Shown in pieces: positions 18,001-25,713 of a stretch of DNA of 48,000 bases. The notes beneath the pieces are model-generated. The model did no database searches, was not told the DNA's origin, and worked only from the letters and a program-made list of their open reading frames with translations. The translations under genes and the position numbers were made by a program. Position 1 is the first letter of the stretch; every line of letters starts with the position of its first letter. The stretch covers positions 1 to 48,000 of the IMG/VR virus record IMGVR_UViG_3300044626_001580; one strand, written 5' to 3'. Source of the stretch: a virus.

Positions 18001-21000
18001 CTGCCCGTTGCTAAGAGTTGGTTCATGGACTGGGTGGTTGTTCCGTAAGCATTTGCGGCGATTTGCGAAGCGTTGGGGATTGCTTCAGCGAGTTGTTGTC
18101 TTAATTCCTCTTGAGATACAACCGTTTTTCCAGACATTTGCTCAAGCGCGGTAAAAGTCCTTTGCTGCTTGTCTAAATCTAAACCATAGACAGCCGAAGC
18201 TTGAGTGACTGCGCTAACGATCTGGCGAGATTGATAGCCTTCTATGGGAGTATCCTTAGTTGCCTGGAAGAATTTACTGCCACTTTCTAAAGTTTGGCTT
18301 AAGTCAACGTTGAGTCTTTTTGCTTCCGATCTTAAAAATGCAATATTTTTAGCACCCTCTGAAATGCTTCCAGAAGTGAACTTAATCCGTCTCTCTAAAT
18401 TCTCAAAGTTAGCGGCGACTTCTATGCTTGCGGGAGCTAAATCTAAGATAATTTTCCCTACGGCCAACAAAGCTAGGACTTTAACAACATTACCTATAGA
18501 AGATTTAACAAAGTCCATCATCTCGCCAAATTTCTGGACTTTACTCATTCCCTCTACAAAACTATCAAAAGCCACCTTAGCCTGGATGAACCCTTCCTTA
18601 ATTTTTTCTGGCATCTTAAGGAAATCTACAAATAATTCCTTAGCTGCAACAATACCGTTAGCTAACCCCTCGCCTAATGCTGCCGATACGTTAGGATTGG
18701 CGATTTCCTTAAGGAAATCTAAATAACCCTTAAATCTTTCCTTAGCTTCCTTAAATCCTGGGATACTTCCTAATCCTTTACTAAAGCCTCGGCTTAATTT
18801 ATTTTTAAAGTTTTCCGCAGTAGAAGTTATATCTCCATCTTCTACAGCAGATTTAATATCGTTCATTAGCTCTATAAATATGCCAATAATACTAGAATCT
18901 TCTAAAAACCCAAGTCCCTTAGTAAATCCTTCGCCTACGTATTTACCAATTCTAATACCCCACCTTGAGGGAGATTTAATTTCTAATTTTTCCTCAACGG
19001 TATCTATTACTGTATTTGCTAATTTTTCAGAAGATGCTCGTAAATCTTTTAAGGAACTATCCAAACCTTCGGTCATGCCCGCACCTACATTTTCCCCAAC
19101 GCTAGGTAAGTTTAGTTTATTAACGTTAACTATTTTATCTGTTTTATTTTGGACGCTAGATATTTGACTTAAAGTTTGTCCTAATTGACTGCCCAACCTT
19201 GTCGAGCCAACGTTATTATTCTCACCTAAAGTTTTAGTGATTAATTTAATCTCTTCTCTTGCTTTAACTCCCATCTGCTTAATGGTCGCCGCCATATTTG
19301 CGGCTTCATCTAAATTACCAGACTTAGTTAAAGTTTGTAAAGTTGCAAAACTTTTGTTAAATTGCGCTGCAATATTTCTAGCTGATTCTAGTCCAACCCT
19401 TGCTTCAGGGCTTAAATCTGCATCTTTCTCCCTAGTCTTAAAATCTTTTAAATATTCTTGCCCTTGGGGAAACTGTGCATTTATTCTAGCAAGTCTTTGG
19501 TTGTCAGTGTATTTTTCTCTAGCGGTTCTAGTGTCTTTTTTGGGATTTTTATTTAAGTCAGTTAATCTAGCTTGTTCTCCTAAAGTTTCCAATACTCTAG
19601 TTTGTAAAGTTTTTAATTCGGGATAAAACTTAACAGCTTTTTCTAATGTTTTAGCTAGAGATTGTTTAGTCTTTGCTCCAGAATCTAAAAATTCAACAAT
19701 ACCTGCTCTCATTTCTTCTAAAAAAGCAGTATACTCATCAAACTCTGGTTTAATGTCTTTACCTATTTGTCTCGCGTTTGGTAAATTTCCCATCATGGAA
19801 GAAAAGTCATATTCTCTTCTCCATTCTGGTTTTTGAGGAACTGCAAAAGTATAACCCTCCGCGCCGTTAAATCCTGCTTTTTCAATTTGCCTTAAGGTTG
19901 AGCCGTCACCCAATACAGCTTTAAGAGTTCTAACTAAACTGTCTTTCTCATCTAATTGAGATTTAAAAAAATGTAAATTAGGCTCACTCTTTATCCCTTT
20001 AGATAAAGACGGACTTACGGGATCTATCGCGTCTCCCAAAAACGACTGTATTTGTTCATTTACCATAGGCTTGGTTAGGAAGGGAAGTAATGCGTGACCC
20101 TTCCCCGCTCCTGGTATAAGAGACATTAATGGGGACTCCTCCATAAGTCCCGGCATACCATAAGACATCACCTTGAGAGTTGCCTTATACACTGGATGTT
20201 CTTTGTCCGCTACATTTTTACCGCCAAACATAACAACGTTTAAAGGATCGAACTCTCCAACTAAGGATTGGTAATTTTTCTGACTAGCCGTAGTCATTAA
20301 ATTATTTACTGGTGCTGTCAATCCCAATCCCTTTACGTTCGTTATTCCTGCCCTTTCTAGGATTGCGATCGCTTCCTCGACTATGTAAGACCCACCACTT
20401 GTCCCCGCTAACTGAATGGGTTTGTCTGGATATTTTTTTCGGTAAGCCATAGCTTCAGCGGCCATCTTTACCGAATCCGGGTTATATCCTTTCTCCAAGT
20501 TAGTATGTAAAAGCATATCAAACGGCATAGGCTCAGATGCAGGTCTTTCAACTCCGTCCGCGCCAACCACCGTGCCACCACTTAGATCTGCCCTAAACTG
20601 ATAAATCTGCCCTAAATTATTTTTATCATTTGAATAAGGGTTAGTAACGGGAACAGAATAAGACCCCGGCAAAATCCTTTTGACTAAGTTCTCTGCAAAA
20701 AAAGTATTTCGCCCACCCTTCTGGAAGTCAATACCTCCAGTAATTAAAGAAATTGATTTAGCTTTTTTTATATCTTCGTTGTCAGCGACATTTACATTTT
20801 CTGACATTTTTGCAGCATCTTGCGCGGATTGAGCGAGTAATACTCTTTTTCTAATTCTTAAGGGTTGTGCGCCAACTTTAAGAACTTGTCCTGCTGCGGT
20901 ATATGCAATTTCTTGAATTTCGTCAACTATAGGCTGAAACGCTGCTTTAAATTTCTCTTGCGCCTGAGTTTGATTTTTAAATACGAACGCATCTTCCAGT

Positions 21001-21638
21001 GCGCTAACAATATCGTCTTCAAATTTTTGAATACTTTCTGGCGTAACCTTAGATAAAGGTTTCGACACTGCGCGGGTAAAAGACTGAGTAGCTCCAGCGA
21101 CATCTAATCCTAAGTTTTTCTTAAACCCAGACATTAAATTTTTACCAATCGTTCTACCAAACTCCTCAGTAAGTCCTGTTCCTAAAGACCGACCTAAACT
21201 TAATTTAGCCGAATCCATTACGGCTTTTTCTACTGATTTTAATTGTCCGACTATTTCTCTAGAATTGTTATTATTATTAATTACTAAATTGGCTTTTTCT
21301 TTATTTACTTCTACATCTACTCTCACTCTAGCTCTGCCGTTACTACCTTTGGTTAGCGACGCTAATTCCTTATTTAAGTTAGTTAATTCCCTGTCATCAA
21401 CAAAAACTTTTAAAGGATTGTTTTTAAAATAAGTTTGAGTTTGCTTAAAGTGAGTTACCTTTAAGTCAAAATGTTTATTAAGGTTTTTTAGCGAGTCATC
21501 ATTAACGCCTATGGTTAAATTAAGATCTTTCTCTAGAAATTGAGCTTGTTTAATAGCCTCGACCCTAGCCTTTTTTATATCTTCCATTAGCTTGGAGTAA
21601 TCACCAACTAACTCAACAACTAATTGTGGTAATTCCAT
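12006..21638 (-). CDS. Giant tail tape measure protein with hydrolase, M23 peptidase and lytic transglycosylase domains
   Basis: At 3210 residues this is a very long tape measure. With the usual 0.15 nm per residue it predicts a tail near 480 nm. Order of parts: coiled N-terminus; alpha/beta-hydrolase-like region about 295-540 with a nucleophile elbow AGTSGGS (Ser414) and possible Asp464 and His515; tape measure domain about 1070-1250 (FENLERRIKFTSGS, QEELRQQLAEAIPNA); hydrophobic segments about 1290-1370; M23 metallopeptidase about 1990-2125 with GHIGDD and HLHIEY zinc ligands; SLT transglycosylase about 2175-2330 with YETGG and GLIQFMPATA; coiled coils; and a C-terminus with GERVLTPKE. Two coiled segments repeat (KSLDDIKMKRR and KSLDEIAKKRR). 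The M23 and SLT domains would open the cell wall during DNA entry. The dense antisense open frames are compositional shadows. Confidence 0.93.
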   Translation of the reverse strand: MELPQLVVELVGDYSKLMEDIKKARVEAIKQAQFLEKDLNLTIGVNDDSLKNLNKHFDLKVTHFKQTQTYFKNNPLKVFVDDRELTNLNKELASLTKGSNGRARVRVDVEVNKEKANLVINNNNNSREIVGQLKSVEKAVMDSAKLSLGRSLGTGLTEEFGRTIGKNLMSGFKKNLGLDVAGATQSFTRAVSKPLSKVTPESIQKFEDDIVSALEDAFVFKNQTQAQEKFKAAFQPIVDEIQEIAYTAAGQVLKVGAQPLRIRKRVLLAQSAQDAAKMSENVNVADNEDIKKAKSISLITGGIDFQKGGRNTFFAENLVKRILPGSYSVPVTNPYSNDKNNLGQIYQFRADLSGGTVVGADGVERPASEPMPFDMLLHTNLEKGYNPDSVKMAAEAMAYRKKYPDKPIQLAGTSGGSYIVEEAIAILERAGITNVKGLGLTAPVNNLMTTASQKNYQSLVGEFDPLNVVMFGGKNVADKEHPVYKATLKVMSYGMPGLMEESPLMSLIPGAGKGHALLPFLTKPMVNEQIQSFLGDAIDPVSPSLSKGIKSEPNLHFFKSQLDEKDSLVRTLKAVLGDGSTLRQIEKAGFNGAEGYTFAVPQKPEWRREYDFSSMMGNLPNARQIGKDIKPEFDEYTAFLEEMRAGIVEFLDSGAKTKQSLAKTLEKAVKFYPELKTLQTRVLETLGEQARLTDLNKNPKKDTRTAREKYTDNQRLARINAQFPQGQEYLKDFKTREKDADLSPEARVGLESARNIAAQFNKSFATLQTLTKSGNLDEAANMAATIKQMGVKAREEIKLITKTLGENNNVGSTRLGSQLGQTLSQISSVQNKTDKIVNVNKLNLPSVGENVGAGMTEGLDSSLKDLRASSEKLANTVIDTVEEKLEIKSPSRWGIRIGKYVGEGFTKGLGFLEDSSIIGIFIELMNDIKSAVEDGDITSTAENFKNKLSRGFSKGLGSIPGFKEAKERFKGYLDFLKEIANPNVSAALGEGLANGIVAAKELFVDFLKMPEKIKEGFIQAKVAFDSFVEGMSKVQKFGEMMDFVKSSIGNVVKVLALLAVGKIILDLAPASIEVAANFENLERRIKFTSGSISEGAKNIAFLRSEAKRLNVDLSQTLESGSKFFQATKDTPIEGYQSRQIVSAVTQASAVYGLDLDKQQRTFTALEQMSGKTVVSQEELRQQLAEAIPNASQIAANAYGTTTQSMNQLLATGRVLAEDFLPKFAQQLKAQTSSGVGDAVNSSVAITNKFNNSLTELQESIGKTLLPFRNFSLSVFASGIDLVTKNFQLLKSVLLITLIKLGSPVWLMFATYLKGILFSAGGAKGALLGMSQSIATLAAQMFVLSMAMKAIDETMMNFKDSSGAIGEQTRNVTQSINEQRKLLNPSSKVSRDNFSAFREGFTLNPFDNDTKKLIKQMEDSAKQTTIGQQNTFDILKDSNSPAIQDAIQEIQAIDKSLDDIKMKRRAVVANNPGDIQQLRELQEQEKELSQRREKPLELFGGTKANLDKQVETLKTYLEYWEELKKNPKLYQSEIEQINKIIKVTEQDLATVIQEQDKMTKAIKNSLTEMQKFAIEIRNLEAKFNDLRQYRDTALSLEKTNLFNLGSSGDVLPGQLEYTNNLKTQATLTGKIADNLKQIQEMSAQLEVNDLDGVLNALNLNKRSGIDTLKAAQERSIDGSKEKEILSGFIKVKEMQIQTVDMQQQIAEQKYNLIQSLYQQTKQVTDYYRAAVRESQAVGIEFEKAQKTFENSKVQNKLREALIGAGDNIYTQFIEGIINVISQTTEIEKQRLEARKQRIDYQNNVQDIQLQAIELQRSLPGKIISIDSSIADNFNLSLENVNRTVDEINKNINNLSNSVVDATKKAEDSIKDLSKTSNSWIEGLGTKFADLVKSFENGFDRVGTAITDMGIKTSNWLASLATGQGLLQNLAGGVQSAVSTVFGEKAGQQLEQGAKEFVSNPIGALKQFYGVDNNSTPSTRLKAKGKVGFVENSSSSIDSARGHIGDDIFAPIGSKIFSPLAGTVVQSRVGGTKNTDDANPLVPGYQPQQLVIIKLDMPIEFEGKKITHLNMRHLLDRNVQVGQKVKTGDLLGTVGEAGGRGTQFGTRNPGTARDADAAHLHIEYAPSENNQRNSLPDSQASRLTAKLSKEYSGGVQNTVNTPKTSRNRQPVPKVPLVPGLDPRIDTKFLQSVAKIAQSVGANPEDLLKTMLYETGGTLSPSARNKRTNATGLIQFMPATARGLGTNIDALSQMSPQEQLVFVQKYLKQNSRGQKLDSFRKVLSTVFAGNPNASLGVGDGDITLGNYLPKAENRYGNTARQLVQIVMQGGSIQPNQMQQAVTQASRLKLNTAAQQYQTNQINSNLNPEQIKENELKQRLEAYRLIMSSQKGAIGDISSTKDSTLGTRITVLKGLSPNMSNADMFSLQFNELRRKLEKDVESLKQIIRETDGAIAQKPDLQAAFNLAMKRFPNDPRLAAAAIQTNDLSFKATAFKNAEAKNSLKFLKSNIDSILKASMKDFDKKEFFRLSEQDISQQSKVIEQLQQQLQLVQKLEEIDPLNPLVLKIPSLQRNISLLELTRDQYQQLLDLQRRYYDGGGKGGNMSEAAFQKEFKAILNVNSVKREGVDLNFNYADTVKRIKQANDELTKSQTIQASQMKSLQLDNERFAIDNKDGMVSLVSLTNELTIKTNELTNAYKKQLLEIQGNTLLSPQEKLIERLKAFRNYGKEKSNLDAENSYQTKLAPITNRGIELGRMEKLNSSGSAISSEIIRGRGLFGVRDKELQKAQLLSQIKMDFEKEKNEIAKLGLSSNYSAEEISVLSENLLKLNELKLDNVAKEFNMFTEAISGIKGDFDNILKGFFMNDSVNKNAGDLQDINKSLDEIAKKRRDIIMNTSGNIQEVRNAYQNSGNNKQLKELDRAQRDLEKKKTELSKRSIVDAFSEIAKSILSNLAAVASKELSNQLFGKLTEIIFGNKAKDVGAIALNNAGANLSMSATMLQQAALALQNIMGAGSKDGGVLDSIFGAFGESSFGILEGSSAIPFSSSGAFDFSDGFSLGGLDGGLDFVDFGSSGAFDFGSATLSSFAKGGMVGDLLNKERAISGFNPRLIIANEGERVLTPKETKLWNQLNSSNKLESFSSGGMIGEGLGNINNVGRSGDTINITPNVNINNSEGGNGNINKALFEKALEAKIQETIKQERRPGGSLNRGGLYDR

Positions 21639-21643
21639 ATAAT

Positions 21644-22072
21644 TTACTCTTCTAATAATAAACTGATTGAGGCTAGAACTTGAGGACTAACTAAACTATT
21701 CTCAAAGGCAAACTTAATACAAGATTTTGTTTCTTCACTAATGCCCGCCTTGTCGGTTTTAACTTCATTCTTGAACGGTAAAAAATCAGTCCACGAAATA
21801 TTTTTACCGCCCAAGAACCCATAAACCACTTCCGCCAACCTTGCAGTAGTAAAGCTTTTTTCGTTAGACTTGACCCTATCAATTTTTTCCAGTCTTGATA
21901 GGGTGTCTAAAATTACAAAAGGCGGAAGTTGGAGGAAATTTACCCAGCTACTAAATCTACTGTCTTGGATTCCGTGCTTTTGGATCTGGAGGTAGATGGT
22001 GTACCAGTCAATGTCGTCTCCGCTTCCACTTCCGTATTCATCTTCTTCACTTCCTCCAGCGGAGTTAGAGCT
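21644..22072 (-). CDS. Tail assembly chaperone, -1 frame extension (gpT-like)
   Basis: This frame has no good start codon and continues the upstream chaperone after a -1 slip at A8. It gives 142 residues starting SSNSAGGSEEDEYGSGSGDD, a flexible acidic linker, followed by a helical domain (DWYTIYLQIQKHG, LSRLEKIDRV, FTTARLAEVVYGFLGG) that ends six bases before the tape measure start. The fused product would have about 407 residues. This mirrors lambda gpG and gpGT, where the fusion recruits the tail tube and the short form coats the tape measure. No stop interrupts the -1 frame between slip site and end. Confidence 0.8.
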   Translation of the reverse strand, partial: SSNSAGGSEEDEYGSGSGDDIDWYTIYLQIQKHGIQDSRFSSWVNFLQLPPFVILDTLSRLEKIDRVKSNEKSFTTARLAEVVYGFLGGKNISWTDFLPFKNEVKTDKAGISEETKSCIKFAFENSLVSPQVLASISLLLEE

Positions 22073-22866
22073 TTTTTTTCACCTTCAGGATCTTCTATAA
22101 TATTGAGGCTTTCGGATTGGTAAAACTCAAAGACGGCTTGGATTAATTCTTGGGGAAGTCCTGCAATGTCAGCAAAGCTTAAATTCTCGCAACCTAGGAC
22201 ATACTGGCGGTCAAAATTATCGTACAAGAATCCAAGTTCTCCGTCTTTAATTTTTCCGGGAGATTTCTCAATCACTACGTCCTGGACTTCAGAATCGTGA
22301 TTTCCTTTAACTACCAGAATTACATCACCGAATTTAATATTTGTCCCATCAGGAAGAGGGTATCCTAACTCTTCGATCTTAATTTTTTCACTATTTATTA
22401 AGACACTTTCTAGTAGTTCTACATGATAAGCGAGTCGTCCTGGAACAAATACGGGTTCGGGATTACCTTCGACGTAAAAACCTCCCATGATGGTTTTGGC
22501 GACAAAATTCCAAATTTCTAAAGTTGGAACTTCATTCTTGTTTAATTCGCTTAATTCTTCTTCGTACTCACTTAATACTGTATCTTGATCACTGGGAAAA
22601 ACTCTAGTCCCGTCAACTTCCTTACCAAAAATGTATTCCGAAGCTTCTTCCCTGCTTATATCTTTATCCTTAGCAATACCTTTAATTACGGCATTAATTA
22701 CGCCAGTAACTTGTTTTTTAGTAGCCGAATATTTTTTAACTTGTAACGACTCACCGGCTTTTACATAGCCCAATCTTTGCAAATACAAATAGCCGTGATT
22801 TTCTGTACCGACAGCGACGATTTCTGCCTTTTTTTTCTTGGAATTGGAAGGTTTTACTTTTAGCAC
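21940..22866 (-). CDS. Tail assembly chaperone, short form (gpG-like)
   Basis: The 308-residue zero-frame product lies between the tail tube gene and the tape measure, the conserved place of siphovirus tail chaperones. It is longer than lambda gpG (about 140 residues). Its last 43 residues beyond the slip site are low in complexity (TEVEAETTLTGTPSTSRSKS) and probably disordered, as expected of a tail end read only when no slip occurs. Its start overlaps the end of the previous gene by seven bases. Confidence 0.75.
   Translation of the reverse strand: MLKVKPSNSKKKKAEIVAVGTENHGYLYLQRLGYVKAGESLQVKKYSATKKQVTGVINAVIKGIAKDKDISREEASEYIFGKEVDGTRVFPSDQDTVLSEYEEELSELNKNEVPTLEIWNFVAKTIMGGFYVEGNPEPVFVPGRLAYHVELLESVLINSEKIKIEELGYPLPDGTNIKFGDVILVVKGNHDSEVQDVVIEKSPGKIKDGELGFLYDNFDRQYVLGCENLSFADIAGLPQELIQAVFEFYQSESLNIIEDPEGEKKALTPLEEVKKMNTEVEAETTLTGTPSTSRSKSTESKTVDLVAG
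22072..22080 (-). promoter_or_regulatory. Programmed -1 ribosomal frameshift site (A-AAA-AAA)
   Basis: On the minus strand the codons GAA AAA AAA GCT contain the slippery heptamer A-AAA-AAA (22078-22072). A one-base backward slip moves the ribosome into the 142-codon frame that ends at 21644. Confidence 0.75.
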
Positions 22867-23090
22867 AATTCTATCTCCAGGTTTGTGTTAATTATGGTTG
22901 TGTTGTTGTCTTTAACTTCTGGGGGAATTTTTATCTTAAATTCTTCCCCCGTTTCTGAGAATAATGAAAGTTCTCCAGATAATCCGCCCCTAAAAAACGC
23001 CGCGCCACATAAAATTTTTGTCTCGCTAGAATTAAGTCGGCAGTTAAATAACGCAACAATGTTTTTAGATATATCTGCAAGGACTTTCAT
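22860..23090 (-). CDS. Small tail-region protein, unknown
   Basis: A 76-residue protein between the tail tube and chaperone genes, overlapping the latter's start. It opens with a helix (MKVLADISKNIVALF) and continues with strands. There is no membrane segment and no recognised family. Gene order suggests a tail-assembly role. Confidence 0.6.
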   Translation of the reverse strand: MKVLADISKNIVALFNCRLNSSETKILCGAAFFRGGLSGELSLFSETGEEFKIKIPPEVKDNNTTIINTNLEIELC

Positions 23091-23108
23091 TTAAAATTAG
23101 TATCCTGA

Positions 23109-23822
23109 TTATGAGTAAGGGTCGACCCAAGTAAAGGAAGTCCCTTGCAAGTGAGCGGTAAAGGAATACTTTTTAACTTCGTTGTAACTACCGGGCTGGC
23201 TGTAGTCCGTAATTAAAATAGCCGCTTCAATAATTTCGCCGTCTGGATAGACAGCGTAGAAATACAATTCGCGTCCAAAATAGCCGCCATTTCTTTGGGT
23301 TTGCTTAATAAGCTGTAGCGCAGGATCTCCGCCAACTGGGGAATCGTAATGGTTTTCTACGCCAGAGAATTGGATGGTTCTATCGCTACGGATGGCCTTT
23401 TTCTCAGTTCCAGTGCCACTTAAAGTATTGGTTGTGTCCACTGTGGTTGTTTGAGCGGCCAAGGGGAACTCTTGAATCCCGTACATGGGGAGCAAATCAT
23501 CAACAATCCTTGCTGTACTTGCGGTAGCGATCGCGTATTTTGAACTAAAGATGGGAATGTCAGTCGCTGTAGTCGCTACGGTCACATCTTCCGAAATGAG
23601 GACATAAGTTCGCGCTTTATCCCCATCCTTGAAGAAGGATAGTGCCATACCTGCTTTTAAGTCTGTCGCTACAGAAGCAGTACAAGTAATTACGGTCGCG
23701 CCAACAGCGACGGCTACTGTAGACGTAAGAGTTCTTGCGACTACAGTTCTTGTGCCTTTGGGCAATAGTAAGATTCCTGCACTAAAACCCTCTAAAGATG
23801 TAGTGTTGTAAGCTAAAGGCAT
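23109..23822 (-). CDS. Major tail tube protein
   Basis: A 237-residue, beta-rich protein high in Thr, Val and Ala. It sits upstream of the chaperones and tape measure and downstream of the neck proteins, which is the standard place of the tail tube subunit. The N-terminal half (TVAVAVGATVITCTASVATDL and following) looks like an inserted beta domain; the C-terminal half (IQFSGVENHYDSP, YFGRELYFYAVYPDGE) fits a tube fold. The call rests mainly on gene order. Confidence 0.7.
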   Translation of the reverse strand: MPLAYNTTSLEGFSAGILLLPKGTRTVVARTLTSTVAVAVGATVITCTASVATDLKAGMALSFFKDGDKARTYVLISEDVTVATTATDIPIFSSKYAIATASTARIVDDLLPMYGIQEFPLAAQTTTVDTTNTLSGTGTEKKAIRSDRTIQFSGVENHYDSPVGGDPALQLIKQTQRNGGYFGRELYFYAVYPDGEIIEAAILITDYSQPGSYNEVKKYSFTAHLQGTSFTWVDPYS

Positions 23823-23845
23823 AGTTATTTTTTCCTTTAAAAAAA

Positions 23846-24220
23846 TTAAATCATCACCCTGTCGGCAATATAAATTCTTGCCTGTTCAATCACCTTTTCA
23901 TCTGCCGGGGTATTCGTAAATCTTGAAGTTACATAAGCCCTCCTAATCCTCTCTACCGCTAAACTTAAATTAGGCGTTGCTGCCCAATTTTTAAGGGTGA
24001 TTTCCCAAAGTCTAGGGTGATATTTCATCCCAGCAGAAGATGAGCGAGGATCGCCAGATGGGATGTGGTTAATCAAAATCTCTAATCCGTTACTACTAGA
24101 TGGCGGATTTACTCCGCTACCGGATACCCAAATACTAGGAATAGGAACTCCGCCTTTATATGTCCCCACAAGTCCTGTGAGCAAATTTAAAAGTTCCGTC
24201 CTTAGTTCTTTTGAGGTCAT
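23846..24220 (-). CDS. Probable tail terminator/neck protein
   Basis: A 124-residue protein with an N-terminal helix (ELRTELLNLLTGLVG), a central strand-rich part and a C-terminal helix (LAVERIRRAYV). Length, fold outline and position, just before the tail tube gene, fit the tail terminator (lambda gpU-like). It starts two bases after the previous stop. The function is inferred from gene order. Confidence 0.5.
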   Translation of the reverse strand: MTSKELRTELLNLLTGLVGTYKGGVPIPSIWVSGSGVNPPSSSNGLEILINHIPSGDPRSSSAGMKYHPRLWEITLKNWAATPNLSLAVERIRRAYVTSRFTNTPADEKVIEQARIYIADRVMI

Positions 24221-24222
24221 TT

Positions 24223-24639
24223 TTATCTAACGGTAAGGGAGTAAGAGTTAATTAAGCCGCCTAAATCTACGATATCTCGTGGACTTCCCACCAAGTCACC
24301 ACTTTTACGAAGGGTGTATCGTGGCCAGTTCCAAATGGGACTTTTTATGGAATCTTGCATCTCGTTGCCGAAATTACTACTAAGTTCAAAAAAAGAGTTT
24401 TTAATCGCATCCCCTAATCTCTTACTTTTACTAGAGTTAAGAATTGTTCTTGAAAATTCTTCCTTAAAATTAAAGCTATCGGCAGTTACCCAAACCCAAG
24501 GCCTTGTTGGTGCGGATTCACCACTCTTAAGAGTCCATCCCTCATGCAGTTTAGCTGCATAATCAACGTCCCACTTAAAAGTCGCTACCTGAGATTTGGG
24601 TAAATTTACAAGTTTTTCCCAATCGTTTGTTTTTACCAT
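24223..24639 (-). CDS. Head-tail joining protein, HK97 gp10-like
   Basis: A 138-residue protein. The segment YAAKLHEGWTLK followed by PTRPWVWVTADS matches the pattern YA..LHEG...RPW typical of HK97 gp10-type neck proteins, after which comes a long helix region (IKNSFFELSSNFG). Its place in the connector cluster agrees. A stretch of conserved W, P and R near residues 105-112 may contact the connector ring. Confidence 0.6.
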   Translation of the reverse strand: MVKTNDWEKLVNLPKSQVATFKWDVDYAAKLHEGWTLKSGESAPTRPWVWVTADSFNFKEEFSRTILNSSKSKRLGDAIKNSFFELSSNFGNEMQDSIKSPIWNWPRYTLRKSGDLVGSPRDIVDLGGLINSYSLTVR

Positions 24640-24666
24640 TATATCACAAGGTATAAAAAATTACAT

Positions 24667-25071
24667 TTAATTTCTCAGGGAAAGGTTTAAATATCCAAAA
24701 ATAACCTCTCCAAACCTCATAGTTAAAGACGAAAAAATAGGCTGTACTATGGGTAAGAATTTAAACTTACCTACATATTCTCTATCGCCTAAATCCAAGA
24801 CAGCGTTAGCCTCAATCTCTAAGTCAAAAACTAGAGGAAGAGTTGAAGGCATCCAAATATTATTATTGTTTAAAGTTAAAATATTACCATTAAGAAAAAT
24901 ATCAGTAATTTGGATACCTGGCATTTGATAATGAATAGGGTTTTTGGATTGCGCCACCCTAGCAAAAACTTCTACATTAGTTTTCTCCTCAATGGGGTTG
25001 CCGTAATCATCTTCTGTAAAGCTCCCATTACCTGCGAGTAAGTTAATTTTTAAATTAGGGTTATTTAACAT
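24667..25071 (-). CDS. Neck/head-closure candidate
   Basis: A 134-residue, beta-rich protein starting MLNNPNLKINLL. I chose this ATG, one base after the previous stop, rather than an in-frame start 48 bases upstream inside the previous gene, because the coupled start is typical of this operon. Its position fits a head-closure (stopper) protein. No motif is recognised. Confidence 0.5.
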   Translation of the reverse strand: MLNNPNLKINLLAGNGSFTEDDYGNPIEEKTNVEVFARVAQSKNPIHYQMPGIQITDIFLNGNILTLNNNNIWMPSTLPLVFDLEIEANAVLDLGDREYVGKFKFLPIVQPIFSSLTMRFGEVIFGYLNLSLRN

Positions 25072-25072
25072 C

Positions 25073-25708
25073 TTAAGTCCGAGGTCTATATTTATAAAAT
25101 AACGGCAAAAGATTAGCAAATGGTTTTAAATCATTAAAATCTTGGTAGACTATTTTCGCTCCCTGCGAACTCTCTTCTTTAATTATCTTCTGCTCTCTAT
25201 ATAGAACTTCTGCGATAGCTGCAATTACAGATTTAATTTTTAATATCTCTTGGGATTGGGAAGTTGCGGAAAAATTTAAACCTGCGCTGTAAGTAATTCT
25301 TATTTCTTGAGTTACGTTATTGCTACGACTCCTTCGTATACCTCTAATAATATTGGCATTTATATAGTTAAAATTATTAAGTTCTAAACAATCTCCAATT
25401 AAAAAGTAATTTTCTGATGGTAAAACTTCCCAATTTTGGCTAACTGGGATATCACCAAAACTAACAAATAAATTATTATACCTAACTTCTACTAAATTAA
25501 TTGCTGTTACGGGTGCATAAACTAAGGCTATTTTATTTAAACCTAAAACCCTTTCTAATACATAATCCTTAATTACCAATTCCCGATTTGCGCCCAAGGA
25601 TGATTCGCACAGAGATTGAGATCGCAAAATAAGTCCTTCTAATTCTAGATTACCAAGGACGGACAGCGATGGCGAAAAATTTCTCAATTCCTGTACGGTT
25701 AAAATCAT
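25073..25708 (-). CDS. Head-tail adaptor/connector candidate
   Basis: A 211-residue protein starting MILTVQELRNFSPSLS; the start follows the previous stop by five bases. It begins with a helix, continues with strands (YNNLFVSFGDIPV, ITYSAGLNF) and ends in helices (ILKIKSVIAAIAEVLYREQ), the outline of gp6- or gp15-type adaptors that sit on the portal ring. The in-frame start nine codons earlier would overlap the upstream gene more and is less likely. Confidence 0.5.
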   Translation of the reverse strand: MILTVQELRNFSPSLSVLGNLELEGLILRSQSLCESSLGANRELVIKDYVLERVLGLNKIALVYAPVTAINLVEVRYNNLFVSFGDIPVSQNWEVLPSENYFLIGDCLELNNFNYINANIIRGIRRSRSNNVTQEIRITYSAGLNFSATSQSQEILKIKSVIAAIAEVLYREQKIIKEESSQGAKIVYQDFNDLKPFANLLPLFYKYRPRT

Positions 25709-25713
25709 CTTAA

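Noticed and set aside
12061-21056. Many long open frames on the + strand opposite the tape measure gene
   Set aside because: They mirror the coiled-coil, codon-biased tape measure sequence, give low-complexity hydrophobic translations, have no ribosome binding sites or promoters, and match no family.
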